DNA from: DATNBT01 sp964579765
GTDB taxonomy: Bacteria > Acidobacteriota > Vicinamibacteria > Vicinamibacterales > CAVVIG01
Direction: 5' to 3'
Length of the DNA: 9,892 nt
Assembly: GCA_964579765.1 (NCBI GenBank)
Contig: CAZOIK010000007.1
Span: 1-9,892, forward strand
Part shown: piece by piece, positions 1-7,652 of the stretch
How positions within the stretch are numbered: position 1 is the stretch's first letter
Layout: every line of letters begins with the position of its first letter
Program-made: the position numbers and the translations under genes
The notes under the pieces: generated by a model
Seen by the model: only the letters and a program-made list of their open reading frames with translations
Databases searched by the model: none
Told to the model about the DNA's origin: nothing

Positions 1-3000
1 GACGCCTGTCGGCTGCACCTTCAGCGTGCCGTTCTGAATCGCAATCGATCCCGCGGCCCGCGGGTCCGCCGCCGTGCCGGTGAGATCGAGCTTCGCCTGC
101 AGCGCGCCCTTCACGTTGGTGAGGGCCGAGGTGAAGCCCTGCACCAGCCCGAGGTCGATTGCGCTGCTGTCCACGTGGAAGTTGACGCGATCGGCGGACT
201 GCTTGTCGCCCCGCAGCAGCGACATCGGCAACTCGCCCTTCGCCGTCAGCCACTGCGTGGCGTTCTGCTGCAGCTTGGCGTCCACGTCGATCGCGGCCGG
301 CGAGTACTTCACGGTTCCGGAGAACCAGTCGAACGGCACCTGCCGGAACTTGCCGTTCTCGACCGTGAAGCCGGCCGACGCGCGCAGCGCCTTCGTCGTT
401 CCGCTGATGTCGGCTTTGGCGCTCACCGTCCCAGCCAGCTGCGGCGGCCGCAGCAGCCACGCGTCCACGATGCCCAGATTGACGTCGTCGAGCGCGACCG
501 TCAGCGTCTTGCCGGGCGCGCCGAAGACGCCGTCCGCCCGAATCTGCTGCGCGCCGTTGGCGAGCACGAAATCGTGGACCGCAATGCCCTGGCCGCCCCA
601 CTGGAATGCTGCCTGGTGCTCTGCAGTAGTTTTCCACGTCATGCCCTGGGTCTCGAACGTCAGCCCGCGCAGGTGGACTTCGTCGCGATCCGTGTGGATG
701 ACCAGCAGCCCCGCCGCCGTGAGGCTCCGCTTCGGCTGCGTCGCCGTGACGTCGAAATCGAGGTTCTTGTTCGTGTAGGTCGTCTTCGCTGTCAGGTCGT
801 TCACCTGCAGCCCGGGCAGATCGACGAATGTCGCGTGCGTGTCGGCGGTGACCGACGCCTTCTGCGCGTCGAGATCGGGAACGGTTGCCGTGAACGAGGT
901 CGAGGCCGACAGCGCGCCGTACTTGTCGTACTTGAACCCGTTGGCCGTGGCCGTGCCGGTGACGGTGAACTTCGTCTTGTTTCCAGAGACGACGGCGTCC
1001 ACGGTGCCGATGCCGTTCAGCCGCTGGGGCTGGCCCATGGTCGTGGCCACTGCCCCGATGTCGGGCGATTCGGCATGGAGCCAGAAGCCAGATTTGTCCG
1101 TCGTATTCAGCGCAATCGTGCCGTTGCCCGAGACGACGATGTTCGAGCCGGTGACCTCGAGCTTCTGGATGTCGGCGAACTGATTGCGATAGTCGCCGTC
1201 GATGGACGCGTGCTCGATGCTGGCGCGGCCAATCGCCGACGGACCGAGTTCCGCGGTGACGGTCGCGTCTATCGAGTTGGGGTCGATGCCCTTCGACAGG
1301 TCGTGCAAGGTGAGGTTCGCGTCCACGGTGCCGCTGACCTTCCCGTCGAGCGACCGCTTGCCGGCCGCCGCGCCGGGATTGACATTCGTCAGCTGCCCCT
1401 TCGCCGTCACGTGCAGCGCGTCGCGGGCGAGCGCGGCCGTGAAATGCAAATCCGGCACGCGTCCGCCGAACAGCGACGAATCGCGCAGACTCCCGCTCGC
1501 GTCGATCGTCATCGTCTGCAGCGCGGTGCCATCGACCTTCGCCATGACGTGGCCGTTGAGCGACGTCTCGTATCTCGGCGCGGCGAGCGAGGTGACGGCG
1601 AACTGGCGGCCGATCCGCTGCAGGTTGACGTCCAGCACGTTCATGTCCACCTGATAGCGAGCGACATTCGGCTCAAAAAGAAACGACGCCGTCGCGCCGT
1701 CGCCGATCGTGACGCCGGCCACCGTCGATTTCGCCATCGTCACGTCGCCGTCGAGATGCCAGCCGGGCGTGCGCGGGATGATCAGGTGGACGTGATAGTC
1801 GGCGGTCAGCTTCGTCTCCGCGGGTGGCACGCGCAGGTTCTTCGGCAGATACGCGATGCCGACGTCTTTCACGACGCCGCGCAGATCGAATCGCGTTTCC
1901 GGATGCTCGTTCGTCGCGAAGACGACCGACCCAGCCGCGGTGGTGTTCGACTTGTACGCCAGCTCGGAGGTGTCGAAGTTGATCGTCCGGCCGTCGATCT
2001 TCGCGTTCGCGTGGATGCCTTCGACGATGTAGCCGTGCGTGGACACGAGCGGCGCGTCCGCGGCCACGCTGCCCTTGAGCGTGTCGAACCCCGCCGGCCC
2101 GCGCAGGTCCACCTTCGCGTAGACGGAGATGTCGCTCTTCTGCTCGGGATTATTCAGAAAGGGCGCCAGGTCGAGGTGATGGACGGCCACTTCGCCCGAG
2201 TACACGCGATCGGGTCCGCCGAGCGAGACGGTGCCCTTGAACGACGCGTGGACCGCGTCTGATTTCACGCTGAGCTCGGTGGCGAGCCGCGTTGTCGGTC
2301 CGCCGAGCTTGACGTCGATTGCCGGCGCCACGCGCATCAGCGGCACCGACGGCACGAAGCGATGGACCTGCGGCAGCGACAGCGGCGCGAAGCTGACCTG
2401 CATGGCGAACGTCGGTGTCTGGCGGTAGTGCGCGATCGCGCCAGACACCTGCACGGACGTCTCGGCCGTCCGCATCGTCACATGGCCGATGTTGATGCTG
2501 TCTGGAGTGACGGCGACGTCGGCGGAGAGCTGCTTGAGGTCGAGCATCGGATCCGCCGCGGTCAACGACAGCCTGTCGAGCCTGACGGTCGTCTTCGACG
2601 GCGCGTATGCGACCGACGCGTGCGCATCGAGGTGATCGACGGCGTGCGGGATGTTGACCGTCTGCGGCCCGGCGGCCTTGTCGATGGTGACCGACGCGTC
2701 CGTGATTGTGATGTCGTTCACGGCGACGGGCCGGCTCGAGCTGCTTTTCGTCTGGCCCGGCTTCACCAGCTGCGCGAGCTGCCAGCCCGTGCCGAGCCGG
2801 TGCAGCGTCACTACCGGACGCGTCAGCGTGACGGACTTCACCGTGACGCCGCGGCCGGAGAGCAGCTGGGGAATGCTGTACGACGTCTTTACCGAACCGA
2901 TCGAGACCACGGGCTCGTTGTTCATCGACACGGCTACGTCGTCGAGCTCGACGCCCGACAGCAGGTTGCCCGAGAGCCGGCCGATGCTCAGCGTCCCGTT

Positions 3001-3141
3001 GAGGTGATCGTTGGCCTGCCTGACGACGACGCCGCGCAGCCAGTTCTTGAAGAACGGCGTCTCGACGACGAGGCCGGCGGCGAGGACGAGCGCGAGCACG
3101 ACGCCGGCCGTCCAGAGGAGAATGCGGGAGATCCGCCGCAT
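1..3141 (-). CDS. tamB: TamB-like translocation/assembly module protein, C-terminus cut by window edge
   Basis: The minus-strand frame is open for 1047 codons from the ATG at 3141-3139 to the left edge with no stop, so the C-terminus lies outside the window. Residues about 7-26 form one N-terminal membrane anchor (ILLWTAGVVLALVLAAGLVV). A TamB-type entry follows: an ETPFFKNWLR stretch, then LNGTLSIGRLSGNLLSGVEL. The rest is low-Cys, Thr/Val/Asp-rich repetitive beta sequence with recurring 'G-x-V-x-A-x-L' strands, as expected for the long TamB/AsmA-like beta-taco. In characterised bacteria TamB sits in the inner membrane, spans the periplasm and docks on TamA to assist outer-membrane protein insertion and phospholipid transport. 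The hallmark C-terminal DUF490 (TamB) domain is not visible. The start overlaps the tamA stop by one base (TGATG), which implies translational coupling. E. coli TamB is about 1260 residues, so a few hundred residues are probably missing. A generic AsmA-like protein is the alternative, but the tamA neighbour argues for TamB. Confidence 0.87.
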   Translation of the reverse strand, partial: MRRISRILLWTAGVVLALVLAAGLVVETPFFKNWLRGVVVRQANDHLNGTLSIGRLSGNLLSGVELDDVAVSMNNEPVVSIGSVKTSYSIPQLLSGRGVTVKSVTLTRPVVTLHRLGTGWQLAQLVKPGQTKSSSSRPVAVNDITITDASVTIDKAAGPQTVNIPHAVDHLDAHASVAYAPSKTTVRLDRLSLTAADPMLDLKQLSADVAVTPDSINIGHVTMRTAETSVQVSGAIAHYRQTPTFAMQVSFAPLSLPQVHRFVPSVPLMRVAPAIDVKLGGPTTRLATELSVKSDAVHASFKGTVSLGGPDRVYSGEVAVHHLDLAPFLNNPEQKSDISVYAKVDLRGPAGFDTLKGSVAADAPLVSTHGYIVEGIHANAKIDGRTINFDTSELAYKSNTTAAGSVVFATNEHPETRFDLRGVVKDVGIAYLPKNLRVPPAETKLTADYHVHLIIPRTPGWHLDGDVTMAKSTVAGVTIGDGATASFLFEPNVARYQVDMNVLDVNLQRIGRQFAVTSLAAPRYETSLNGHVMAKVDGTALQTMTIDASGSLRDSSLFGGRVPDLHFTAALARDALHVTAKGQLTNVNPGAAAGKRSLDGKVSGTVDANLTLHDLSKGIDPNSIDATVTAELGPSAIGRASIEHASIDGDYRNQFADIQKLEVTGSNIVVSGNGTIALNTTDKSGFWLHAESPDIGAVATTMGQPQRLNGIGTVDAVVSGNKTKFTVTGTATANGFKYDKYGALSASTSFTATVPDLDAQKASVTADTHATFVDLPGLQVNDLTAKTTYTNKNLDFDVTATQPKRSLTAAGLLVIHTDRDEVHLRGLTFETQGMTWKTTAEHQAAFQWGGQGIAVHDFVLANGAQQIRADGVFGAPGKTLTVALDDVNLGIVDAWLLRPPQLAGTVSAKADISGTTKALRASAGFTVENGKFRQVPFDWFSGTVKYSPAAIDVDAKLQQNATQWLTAKGELPMSLLRGDKQSADRVNFHVDSSAIDLGLVQGFTSALTNVKGALQAKLDLTGTAADPRAAGSIAIQNGTLKVQPTGV

Positions 3142-5021
3142 CAGAACGCCTGCCCGATGCTGAAGTGCACGCGCCACCGCCTCGTCTGGGGTTCACCGTT
3201 CACGAGCAGTCCTGGAATCGGATTGACCTGGTAGCCGAAGTCGAAGCGGAGCGGCCCGACCGGCGTCGTGTAGCGCAGTCCGGCGCCGACGGCGTACCGC
3301 AGATCGCCGAAGCTGATGCTCCAGCTGTCGTTCCAGACGTTGCCGCCGTCCAGAAACGCGACCGCGCCGAAGTTGCCGTGGATGACGGCCCGGCCTTCCG
3401 AGCTGAATTCGAACATGCTGTTGCCGCCGATCGGCAGTCCTGACGAGCTGAGCGGACTCAGCTCGTAGATGCCCCAGCCGCGGACGCTGGCGGAGCCGCC
3501 GAGGAAGAACCGCCGCGAAAACGGCACGGCGGTCGGGTCGCTCGCCGGCGCGGCGATGTTGCCGAGCTGCGCGCGGTTGGCCCAGACGAACCGCGGCCCG
3601 AACGGCAGGTAGTGCCGTGCGTCGGCGGTGATTTGCGTGAAGTGGAACGTGCCCGGCAGGAACCGTCCGGCTGTTTCGATCGAGACGTTCACCTGATAGC
3701 CGTGCTGCGGGTTGAGGAGGTTCTCCGCGGTCACATGGTGCGCCTGCAGCTTGATCGAATTGAGGACACCGCTCTGCTCGTTCGTCCGCGGATCGAGGCC
3801 GAGCGCGATGAGGTCGTTCCGCAGCTTGAAGTCCGAGAGCACGTCGGGCGCGATGCTGCTCGTGTCGCGCTCGGTGGTCCACGCGATCGACGCCGTCGTG
3901 CGCTGGCGGAGGCGATAGGTCGCCGTGGACGTGACGCCCGTCGTGCGCGAGTCGTAGGCCGGCGTGTACGCGTACCACTGCTGGCCCTGCACGTTCAGCG
4001 AGGTGTGCGGGTCGAAGAGATAGGGCTGCGTGAATCCCAACTGCACGCCGCGGTCGAGCGACGACCAGCGCGCGCGGGCGCTTGCGTCGCGCGCGCCGCC
4101 CAGGAAATTCAGCTTGTGGTACTCAGCGTCGATGCGCGCCTGTTCTTCCGTTCCGTAGCCGAACGCCAGATTCACGCGCTGCGTCGGTCCCTCGGCGACG
4201 GTCACGCGCGTCGGCACGAGCTCGGGGTGCGCGTCGATGTCCACCGGTTCGACGGTCGCAAACTGGAAGAGCGACAGGCCGTAGAGCCGCCGCTGCGCCT
4301 GTTGCAGCAGGCTGCGGCGATAGAGCTGCCCCTGCCGGTACGGCACCTCGCGCAGAATCACGCGATCGCTGACGCGTTCGTTGCCTTCGACGTCGGTGGG
4401 CCCGAAGTACGCCAGCTTGCCCGGCGCGGCGACGAACGTCAGCGCCGCGTCCAGGCCGTTCGTCCCGTTGTCCCGCTCATCGACTCTGACGGTCGCGTAT
4501 GGGTAGCCGCGATCTCGGAGCTCGTTGAGCGCCATCTCCTGCGTCGCGATGACCTTCGTGCGATCGCGCGGCGCGCCGATGCTCACGGTCGCCTTCTTCT
4601 CAATCTCGTGGAGGCGCGCGTCGGGGATGACGTCGAAACCCTTGTAGTTGACCGAGCGCACGACGATCGGATCGCCCTCGTCGATTGTCACCGAGAGATC
4701 GACCGCGTCTTGTGCGGCGTTGAGCTTGACGTCGAAGTGGCTGACCCGCGCGTGCGGATAGCCGTGGTCGCTGTAGAAGGCCGTGATGCGTTTCAGGTCG
4801 CTGTCGAACTGCGATCGATCGAAGTACCGTTTCGTGCCCCACGGCAGCTTCGAGCTCGCCTTCGTGGCGAGCGCACTCCGGAGCGCGCCCTCATCGACGC
4901 CCTTGACGCCGGAGAACGTCAGTGAATGGACGCGGATGGTGCCGGTCTCGTTGCACGCCGCCGTGATGGCGGCGGCCAGCACGACGCAGATGAGCGCCTG
5001 GCGGAGCGGGGAAACCTGCAT
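3141..5021 (-). CDS. tamA: TamA-like outer-membrane Omp85 protein (POTRA domains plus 16-strand-type barrel)
   Basis: This 626-residue protein has an N-terminal export signal (about 1-22). About three POTRA repeats follow, at roughly 27-115, 116-200 and 203-280; conserved spots include GYPHARV (87-93), GYPYATV (172-178) and FGPTDVEGNERVSD (206-219). A C-terminal Omp85 beta-barrel occupies about 283-626. Barrel hallmarks are GGARDASARARWS (308-320), the RRFFLGGSASVRGW segment (503-516) carrying the loop-6 VRG[FYW] motif, FLDGGNVW (556-563), GAGLRYTTPVGPLRFDFGY (579-597) and a terminal Phe. Three POTRAs, the size near E. coli TamA (577 aa) and the directly coupled tamB make TamA more likely than BamA. 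The role inferred from the family is outer-membrane partner of TamB in barrel-protein insertion and lipid transport. The mature N-terminus is odd: ITAAC puts Cys at residue 23, an imperfect lipobox with Thr at -3. The ATG at 5021 has no clean Shine-Dalgarno, only a G-run about 3 nt upstream, but no better start precedes the signal sequence. Confidence 0.9.
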   Translation of the reverse strand: MQVSPLRQALICVVLAAAITAACNETGTIRVHSLTFSGVKGVDEGALRSALATKASSKLPWGTKRYFDRSQFDSDLKRITAFYSDHGYPHARVSHFDVKLNAAQDAVDLSVTIDEGDPIVVRSVNYKGFDVIPDARLHEIEKKATVSIGAPRDRTKVIATQEMALNELRDRGYPYATVRVDERDNGTNGLDAALTFVAAPGKLAYFGPTDVEGNERVSDRVILREVPYRQGQLYRRSLLQQAQRRLYGLSLFQFATVEPVDIDAHPELVPTRVTVAEGPTQRVNLAFGYGTEEQARIDAEYHKLNFLGGARDASARARWSSLDRGVQLGFTQPYLFDPHTSLNVQGQQWYAYTPAYDSRTTGVTSTATYRLRQRTTASIAWTTERDTSSIAPDVLSDFKLRNDLIALGLDPRTNEQSGVLNSIKLQAHHVTAENLLNPQHGYQVNVSIETAGRFLPGTFHFTQITADARHYLPFGPRFVWANRAQLGNIAAPASDPTAVPFSRRFFLGGSASVRGWGIYELSPLSSSGLPIGGNSMFEFSSEGRAVIHGNFGAVAFLDGGNVWNDSWSISFGDLRYAVGAGLRYTTPVGPLRFDFGYQVNPIPGLLVNGEPQTRRWRVHFSIGQAF

Positions 5022-5024
5022 CCG

Positions 5025-5034
5025 CCCCCGGGGG
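5025..5034. other. GC palindrome CCCCCGGGGG next to the tamA start
   Basis: A perfect 10-bp self-complementary run of five C and five G (a sixth G follows at 5035) lies 3 bp from the tamA start codon. On the minus strand the leader reads CCCCCCGGGGGCGG and then ATG. The G-run is the only purine stretch in a position to act as a ribosome-binding site, and it can pair with the C-run just upstream. This is seen directly; any role in limiting tamA translation is inference, since such a loopless pairing would favour dimers or slippage over a stable hairpin. Confidence 0.35.
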
Positions 5035-5056
5035 GTTCAAAGCGTGTGCCACGACG

Positions 5057-5080
5057 CGCCGGCGGACCATCATGCCGGCG
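5057..5080. repeat. 7-bp perfect inverted repeat spanning the YihY stop codon
   Basis: CGCCGGC (5057-5063) and GCCGGCG (5074-5080) are perfect inverted copies around a 10-nt loop that contains the YihY stop codon (5070-5072). The all-GC stem would form in the YihY-TamA transcript just before the 48-bp intergenic gap. No T-run follows on the minus strand, so this is not a canonical intrinsic terminator. An attenuating or mRNA-stabilising hairpin between the two genes is possible. In sequence of this GC content a 7-bp stem can also arise by chance. Confidence 0.35.
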
Positions 5081-5945
5081 AGGGCGGCGCCACCTGCGTC
5101 TCGTTGAAGACCGCGTTCAGCTCGGCGCCGAACAGCATCGCGAACCCTGAGACGTAGAACCACAAGAGGATGACGAGCGCCGCCCCGATCGTGCCGTACG
5201 TGCGCTGGTAGTGCGCGAGCGAGGCGACGTACCACCGCAGCCCGAGCGACGCGCCAATCCACATCACCGTCGCCACGCATGAGCCGGGGATGAGGCATTG
5301 CCACCGTTGTGGTGCGTTGGGCCCCACGGTGTAAACGAACGCCAATCCGGACACAACCAGCAGGAACACCAGCGGCCAATGGACGACGCGCCACGTCCAG
5401 AGGAACAGCCGGCTGACGTCGAGTGCCTCCGCGAGATGCGTGCCGATCACCGGGCCGACCAGGACGATCGTCAGCGCGAGCAGCCCGAAGACCGGCATGA
5501 CGAGCGTCAACGCCATCGCGCGCAGCCGCACGCGCCACCATGAACGCGTCTCGGGCACGTGATAGGCGAAGTTCAGCGTGCGAATCAGCGTCTGCATCCC
5601 CGCCGACGCGCTCCACACGGTGCCGATGATGCCGAACGTCAGCAGTCCCGCGCTGCGGCTCTCGGCGATCACCGACAGCTGACGTTGCACGAGCGAACGG
5701 ACGTCGCCCGGCGCGAGCCGCGTCAGCACGTCGAGGACGATGTCATTGAGGTGCTCGATGGGGAAGAAGCTGGCGAGCGCGACGAAACAGATGAGCGCGG
5801 GAAAGAGCGCCAGGAAGAAGTAGTACGAGAGCTGCGCCGACCATCCCAGCAGGTCGTCGGTCATCAGCCGGATCGCAAGTCGTTTCAGCACGGCACGCGC
5901 TTGCCAGGGGCCTGGCTTGGCTGGCTCGGCTGGCTTGGCTGTCAT
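5070..5945 (-). CDS. YihY/virulence factor BrkB family inner-membrane protein
   Basis: This 291-residue polytopic membrane protein matches the YihY/BrkB family (UPF0761), whose members were once mislabelled 'ribonuclease BN' and whose function is still unsettled. Family features run in order: DDLLGWSAQLSYYFFLALFP (30-49) opens the first membrane segment; GIIGTVWSASAGMQTLIRTL (105-124) is the conserved mid-region; YGTIGAALVILLWFYVSG (240-257) leads into the last segment and the closing GAELNAVFNE (263-272). About six hydrophobic segments are visible (near 41-61, 97-117, 141-165, 178-200, 208-228, 244-263). The short N-terminal tail has an Ala-Lys-Pro/Ala-Glu-Pro repeat (AKPAEPAKP, residues 3-11). 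The start at 5945 is fixed by a strong AGGAAGG seven bases upstream. The frame stays open further upstream, but only antisense to the AsmA-like gene. It is probably the first gene of an operon with tamA and tamB, which suggests an envelope role here (inference). Confidence 0.9.
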   Translation of the reverse strand: MTAKPAEPAKPGPWQARAVLKRLAIRLMTDDLLGWSAQLSYYFFLALFPALICFVALASFFPIEHLNDIVLDVLTRLAPGDVRSLVQRQLSVIAESRSAGLLTFGIIGTVWSASAGMQTLIRTLNFAYHVPETRSWWRVRLRAMALTLVMPVFGLLALTIVLVGPVIGTHLAEALDVSRLFLWTWRVVHWPLVFLLVVSGLAFVYTVGPNAPQRWQCLIPGSCVATVMWIGASLGLRWYVASLAHYQRTYGTIGAALVILLWFYVSGFAMLFGAELNAVFNETQVAPPSPA

Positions 5946-5952
5946 ATTGCAA

Positions 5953-5959
5953 CCTTCCT
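5953..5959 (-). promoter_or_regulatory. Ribosome-binding site of the YihY gene
   Basis: On the minus strand AGGAAGG lies 7 nt before the ATG at 5945. It is the best Shine-Dalgarno match on the minus strand near this gene and settles the start, ruling out the open frame further upstream. It sits in the 18-bp gap between the divergent genes, so the YihY leader and promoter must be located inside the coding sequence of the AsmA-like gene. Confidence 0.75.
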
Positions 5960-5963
5960 GCCC

Positions 5964-7580
5964 GTGCCCCCCCTGTCGCCGCTCGGCAAAGCCGCTGTCA
6001 TCGCCGCCGTGGCGTTCTTCGTGTTCGCGGCGACCATCGCCGTTCTGGTGGCCGTCGTCGTGCCGCTGTCGGAACAGAAGGCGCGCGAGCGGCTCGTGGA
6101 CGTCCTGGCGCAGCGCCTCGACGCGAAAGTCGAACTGCGCGAGCTGCATCTGCGCACGTTTCCCGCCCTCCGGGCTGACGGCGTCGGCCTGACGATCCGG
6201 CATCGCGGGCGCACCGACGTGCCGCCGCTCATCACCATCGCGCGCTTCTCCGCCCAGGCCAACATATTCGTCTTCATCCGCCGGCACATCACGCGCGTTG
6301 ACATCGAGGGCCTCGACATCCAGATTCCACCCGAGCGCCACGGGAGCGACGATAACGTAGCGCCGTCGGACGCGCGCCAGGAGGGCGAGGCACCACACGG
6401 CGACTTCGCCCGCACCCTTATCGTGGATCACCTATATACAAAGGATGCGCGGCTGACGATTATCCCGTCGGCGGCTGGCAAATCGCCGCGCGTCTGGAAC
6501 ATCCACGATCTCCAGATGACCTCGGTCTCGGCCGGGACGGCCATGCCGTTCGACGCGACGCTCACCAACGCCGTCCCGCCGGGCGAGATCGCCACGCACG
6601 GATCGTTCGGGCCGTGGCAGCCCGACGAGCCCGGCGAGACGCCGCTTGCCGGCACGTTCGCGTTCGACCGCGCGGATCTCGGTGTGTTTCCAGGCATCTC
6701 GGGCATTCTCACCGCGCGCGGGCAGTTCGGCGGGCGGCTCGAACGCATCGACGTGCACGGCGAGACGTCGGTGCCCGAATTCCGCGTCGTCAAGACCGGC
6801 GGGCACCCGGTGCCGCTGCACACGACCTATCACGCAATTGTGGACGGCACCAACGGCAACACGTTGCTCGACGACATTCACGCGTCGTTTCTCGACACGG
6901 CGCTCGTCGCGAAGGGCGGCGTCGTCGGCGCGCCCGGCCGGCCGGGACGAACGCTGTCGCTCGACGTCTCGATCGACCGCGGTCGCCTCGAGGACGTCCT
7001 GAAGCTGTCCGTGCCGGCGAGTACGCCGCCGATGACCGGCGCCCTCCGCCTGAAGACAACGATGGTCATTCCGCCCGGACAGGCGGACGTCGTCCGGCGG
7101 ATGCGGCTGAAGGGACGCTTCACGCTGTCTGGCAGCCGGTTCACGAGTGACACCGTGCAGAAGAAGATTGCCGAGCTCAGCCATCGCGGACAGGGCAAGC
7201 CGGAGAAGGGCACCGACGGCGCAGCGCACGTGCAGTCCACGTTCAGCGGCGACTTCTCGCTGGCCGGCGGTACGTTGTCGTTGCCCGACGTGGGCTTCGC
7301 CGTGCCGGGCGCGCTCGTCCAGCTGTCGGGCACGTACGCCATGGAGCGCGAGACGATCGACTTCGCGGGCATGTTGTACATGGACGCGAAGGTCTCCGAC
7401 ACGACGACGGGCATTAAGCACGTGCTGCTGAAGATCATCGACCCGCTGTTCCGCCGCGACGGCGGCGGCAGCGCCATTCCGATCAAGATCACGGGCACGC
7501 GCAGCGATCCGTCGTTCGGCCTCGACAAGGGCCGCCTGTTCTCTCACCGGCATCAGCCGTCGCACAAAGGTCAGCCATAA
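5964..7580 (+). CDS. AsmA-like membrane-anchored envelope protein
   Basis: Reading from the GTG at 5964 gives 538 residues. An N-terminal membrane anchor (about 10-33, AVIAAVAFFVFAATIAVLVA and on) is followed directly by the AsmA-type opening: PLSEQKARERLVDVLAQRLD (34-53), KVELRELHLRTFPALRADGV (55-74), and later FSAQANIFVFIRRHITRVDI (95-114). A long beta-strand body follows, with LEDVLKL (342-348), TGALRLKT (358-365) and an AsmA-like C-terminal segment containing FSGDFSLAGGTLSLPDVGF (427-445) and IPIKITGTRSDPSFGLD (505-521). AsmA-family proteins (TamB, YhdP and YdbH in E. coli) are inner-membrane-anchored beta-groove proteins tied to lipid transfer to the outer membrane. Such a role here is family-based inference. 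The start is uncertain: GTG 5964 has no recognisable Shine-Dalgarno and lies 18 bp from the divergent YihY ATG. No ATG lies between the end of YihY and the membrane anchor, and starts further up would be antisense inside YihY. Confidence 0.82.
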   Translation: MPPLSPLGKAAVIAAVAFFVFAATIAVLVAVVVPLSEQKARERLVDVLAQRLDAKVELRELHLRTFPALRADGVGLTIRHRGRTDVPPLITIARFSAQANIFVFIRRHITRVDIEGLDIQIPPERHGSDDNVAPSDARQEGEAPHGDFARTLIVDHLYTKDARLTIIPSAAGKSPRVWNIHDLQMTSVSAGTAMPFDATLTNAVPPGEIATHGSFGPWQPDEPGETPLAGTFAFDRADLGVFPGISGILTARGQFGGRLERIDVHGETSVPEFRVVKTGGHPVPLHTTYHAIVDGTNGNTLLDDIHASFLDTALVAKGGVVGAPGRPGRTLSLDVSIDRGRLEDVLKLSVPASTPPMTGALRLKTTMVIPPGQADVVRRMRLKGRFTLSGSRFTSDTVQKKIAELSHRGQGKPEKGTDGAAHVQSTFSGDFSLAGGTLSLPDVGFAVPGALVQLSGTYAMERETIDFAGMLYMDAKVSDTTTGIKHVLLKIIDPLFRRDGGGSAIPIKITGTRSDPSFGLDKGRLFSHRHQPSHKGQP

Positions 7581-7608
7581 CGTCAGGCCGCGTGGCCGTA
7601 CGTTTGCA

Positions 7609-7648
7609 CTTCTCCCTTAGGGTGCGTTGATACACGCATCGGGAGAGG
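7609..7648 (+). promoter_or_regulatory. 5' hairpin masking the ribosome-binding site of the DUF6496 gene
   Basis: CTTCTCCC (7609-7616) pairs with GGGAGAGG (7641-7648) over 8 bp, counting one G-U pair. Directly inside it GGTGCGT (7621-7627) pairs with ACGCATC (7634-7640) over 7 bp with one G-U. The TTAG at 7617-7620 is the only bulge and TGATAC (7628-7633) the apical loop. The right arm is the purine-rich Shine-Dalgarno of the gene starting at 7653, so the folded leader would hide it. The stem is not followed by a T-run, which argues against a terminator. A translational switch or thermometer-like element, or a DNA operator, are readings that need testing. A weak TTGCAC at 7604-7609 is the only -35-like hexamer, and I see no matching good -10. 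Confidence 0.5.
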
Positions 7649-7652
7649 GGTT

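Noticed and set aside
175..2262. Plus-strand open frame of 695 codons
   Set aside because: It lies codon-in-register antisense to the tamB frame, has an Arg/Val/Asp/Gly-rich composition typical of GC-biased mirror frames, and shows no recognisable domain or ribosome-binding site.
3612..4925. Plus-strand open frame of 437 codons inside tamA
   Set aside because: It is an antisense mirror of the Omp85 gene, Arg/Glu/Val-rich with no motif; the minus-strand TamA reading is unambiguous.
5905..5943. GGCTTGGCT/GGCTCGGCT short repeats as a regulatory array
   Set aside because: They encode the Ala-Lys-Pro/Ala-Glu-Pro tail at the YihY N-terminus and are explained by that low-complexity coding sequence.
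5559..5963. Upstream extension of the AsmA-like frame
   Set aside because: It would be antisense to the YihY N-terminal half and reads as Arg/Glu-rich mirror sequence; the family N-terminus begins at the membrane anchor just after 5964.
5946..6431. Upstream N-terminal extension of the YihY frame
   Set aside because: The extension is antisense to the AsmA-like gene, lacks family similarity, and the strong AGGAAGG before ATG 5945 fixes the shorter start.
6432..7565. Minus-strand open frame of 377 codons opposite the AsmA-like gene
   Set aside because: Arg/Ala/Val-rich mirror composition with no domain; the plus-strand AsmA-like protein explains the region.
7586..7597. GGCC-GCGT-GGCC as a terminator after the AsmA-like gene
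   Set aside because: The stem is only 4 bp and not followed by a T-run; it is within chance expectation for this base composition.
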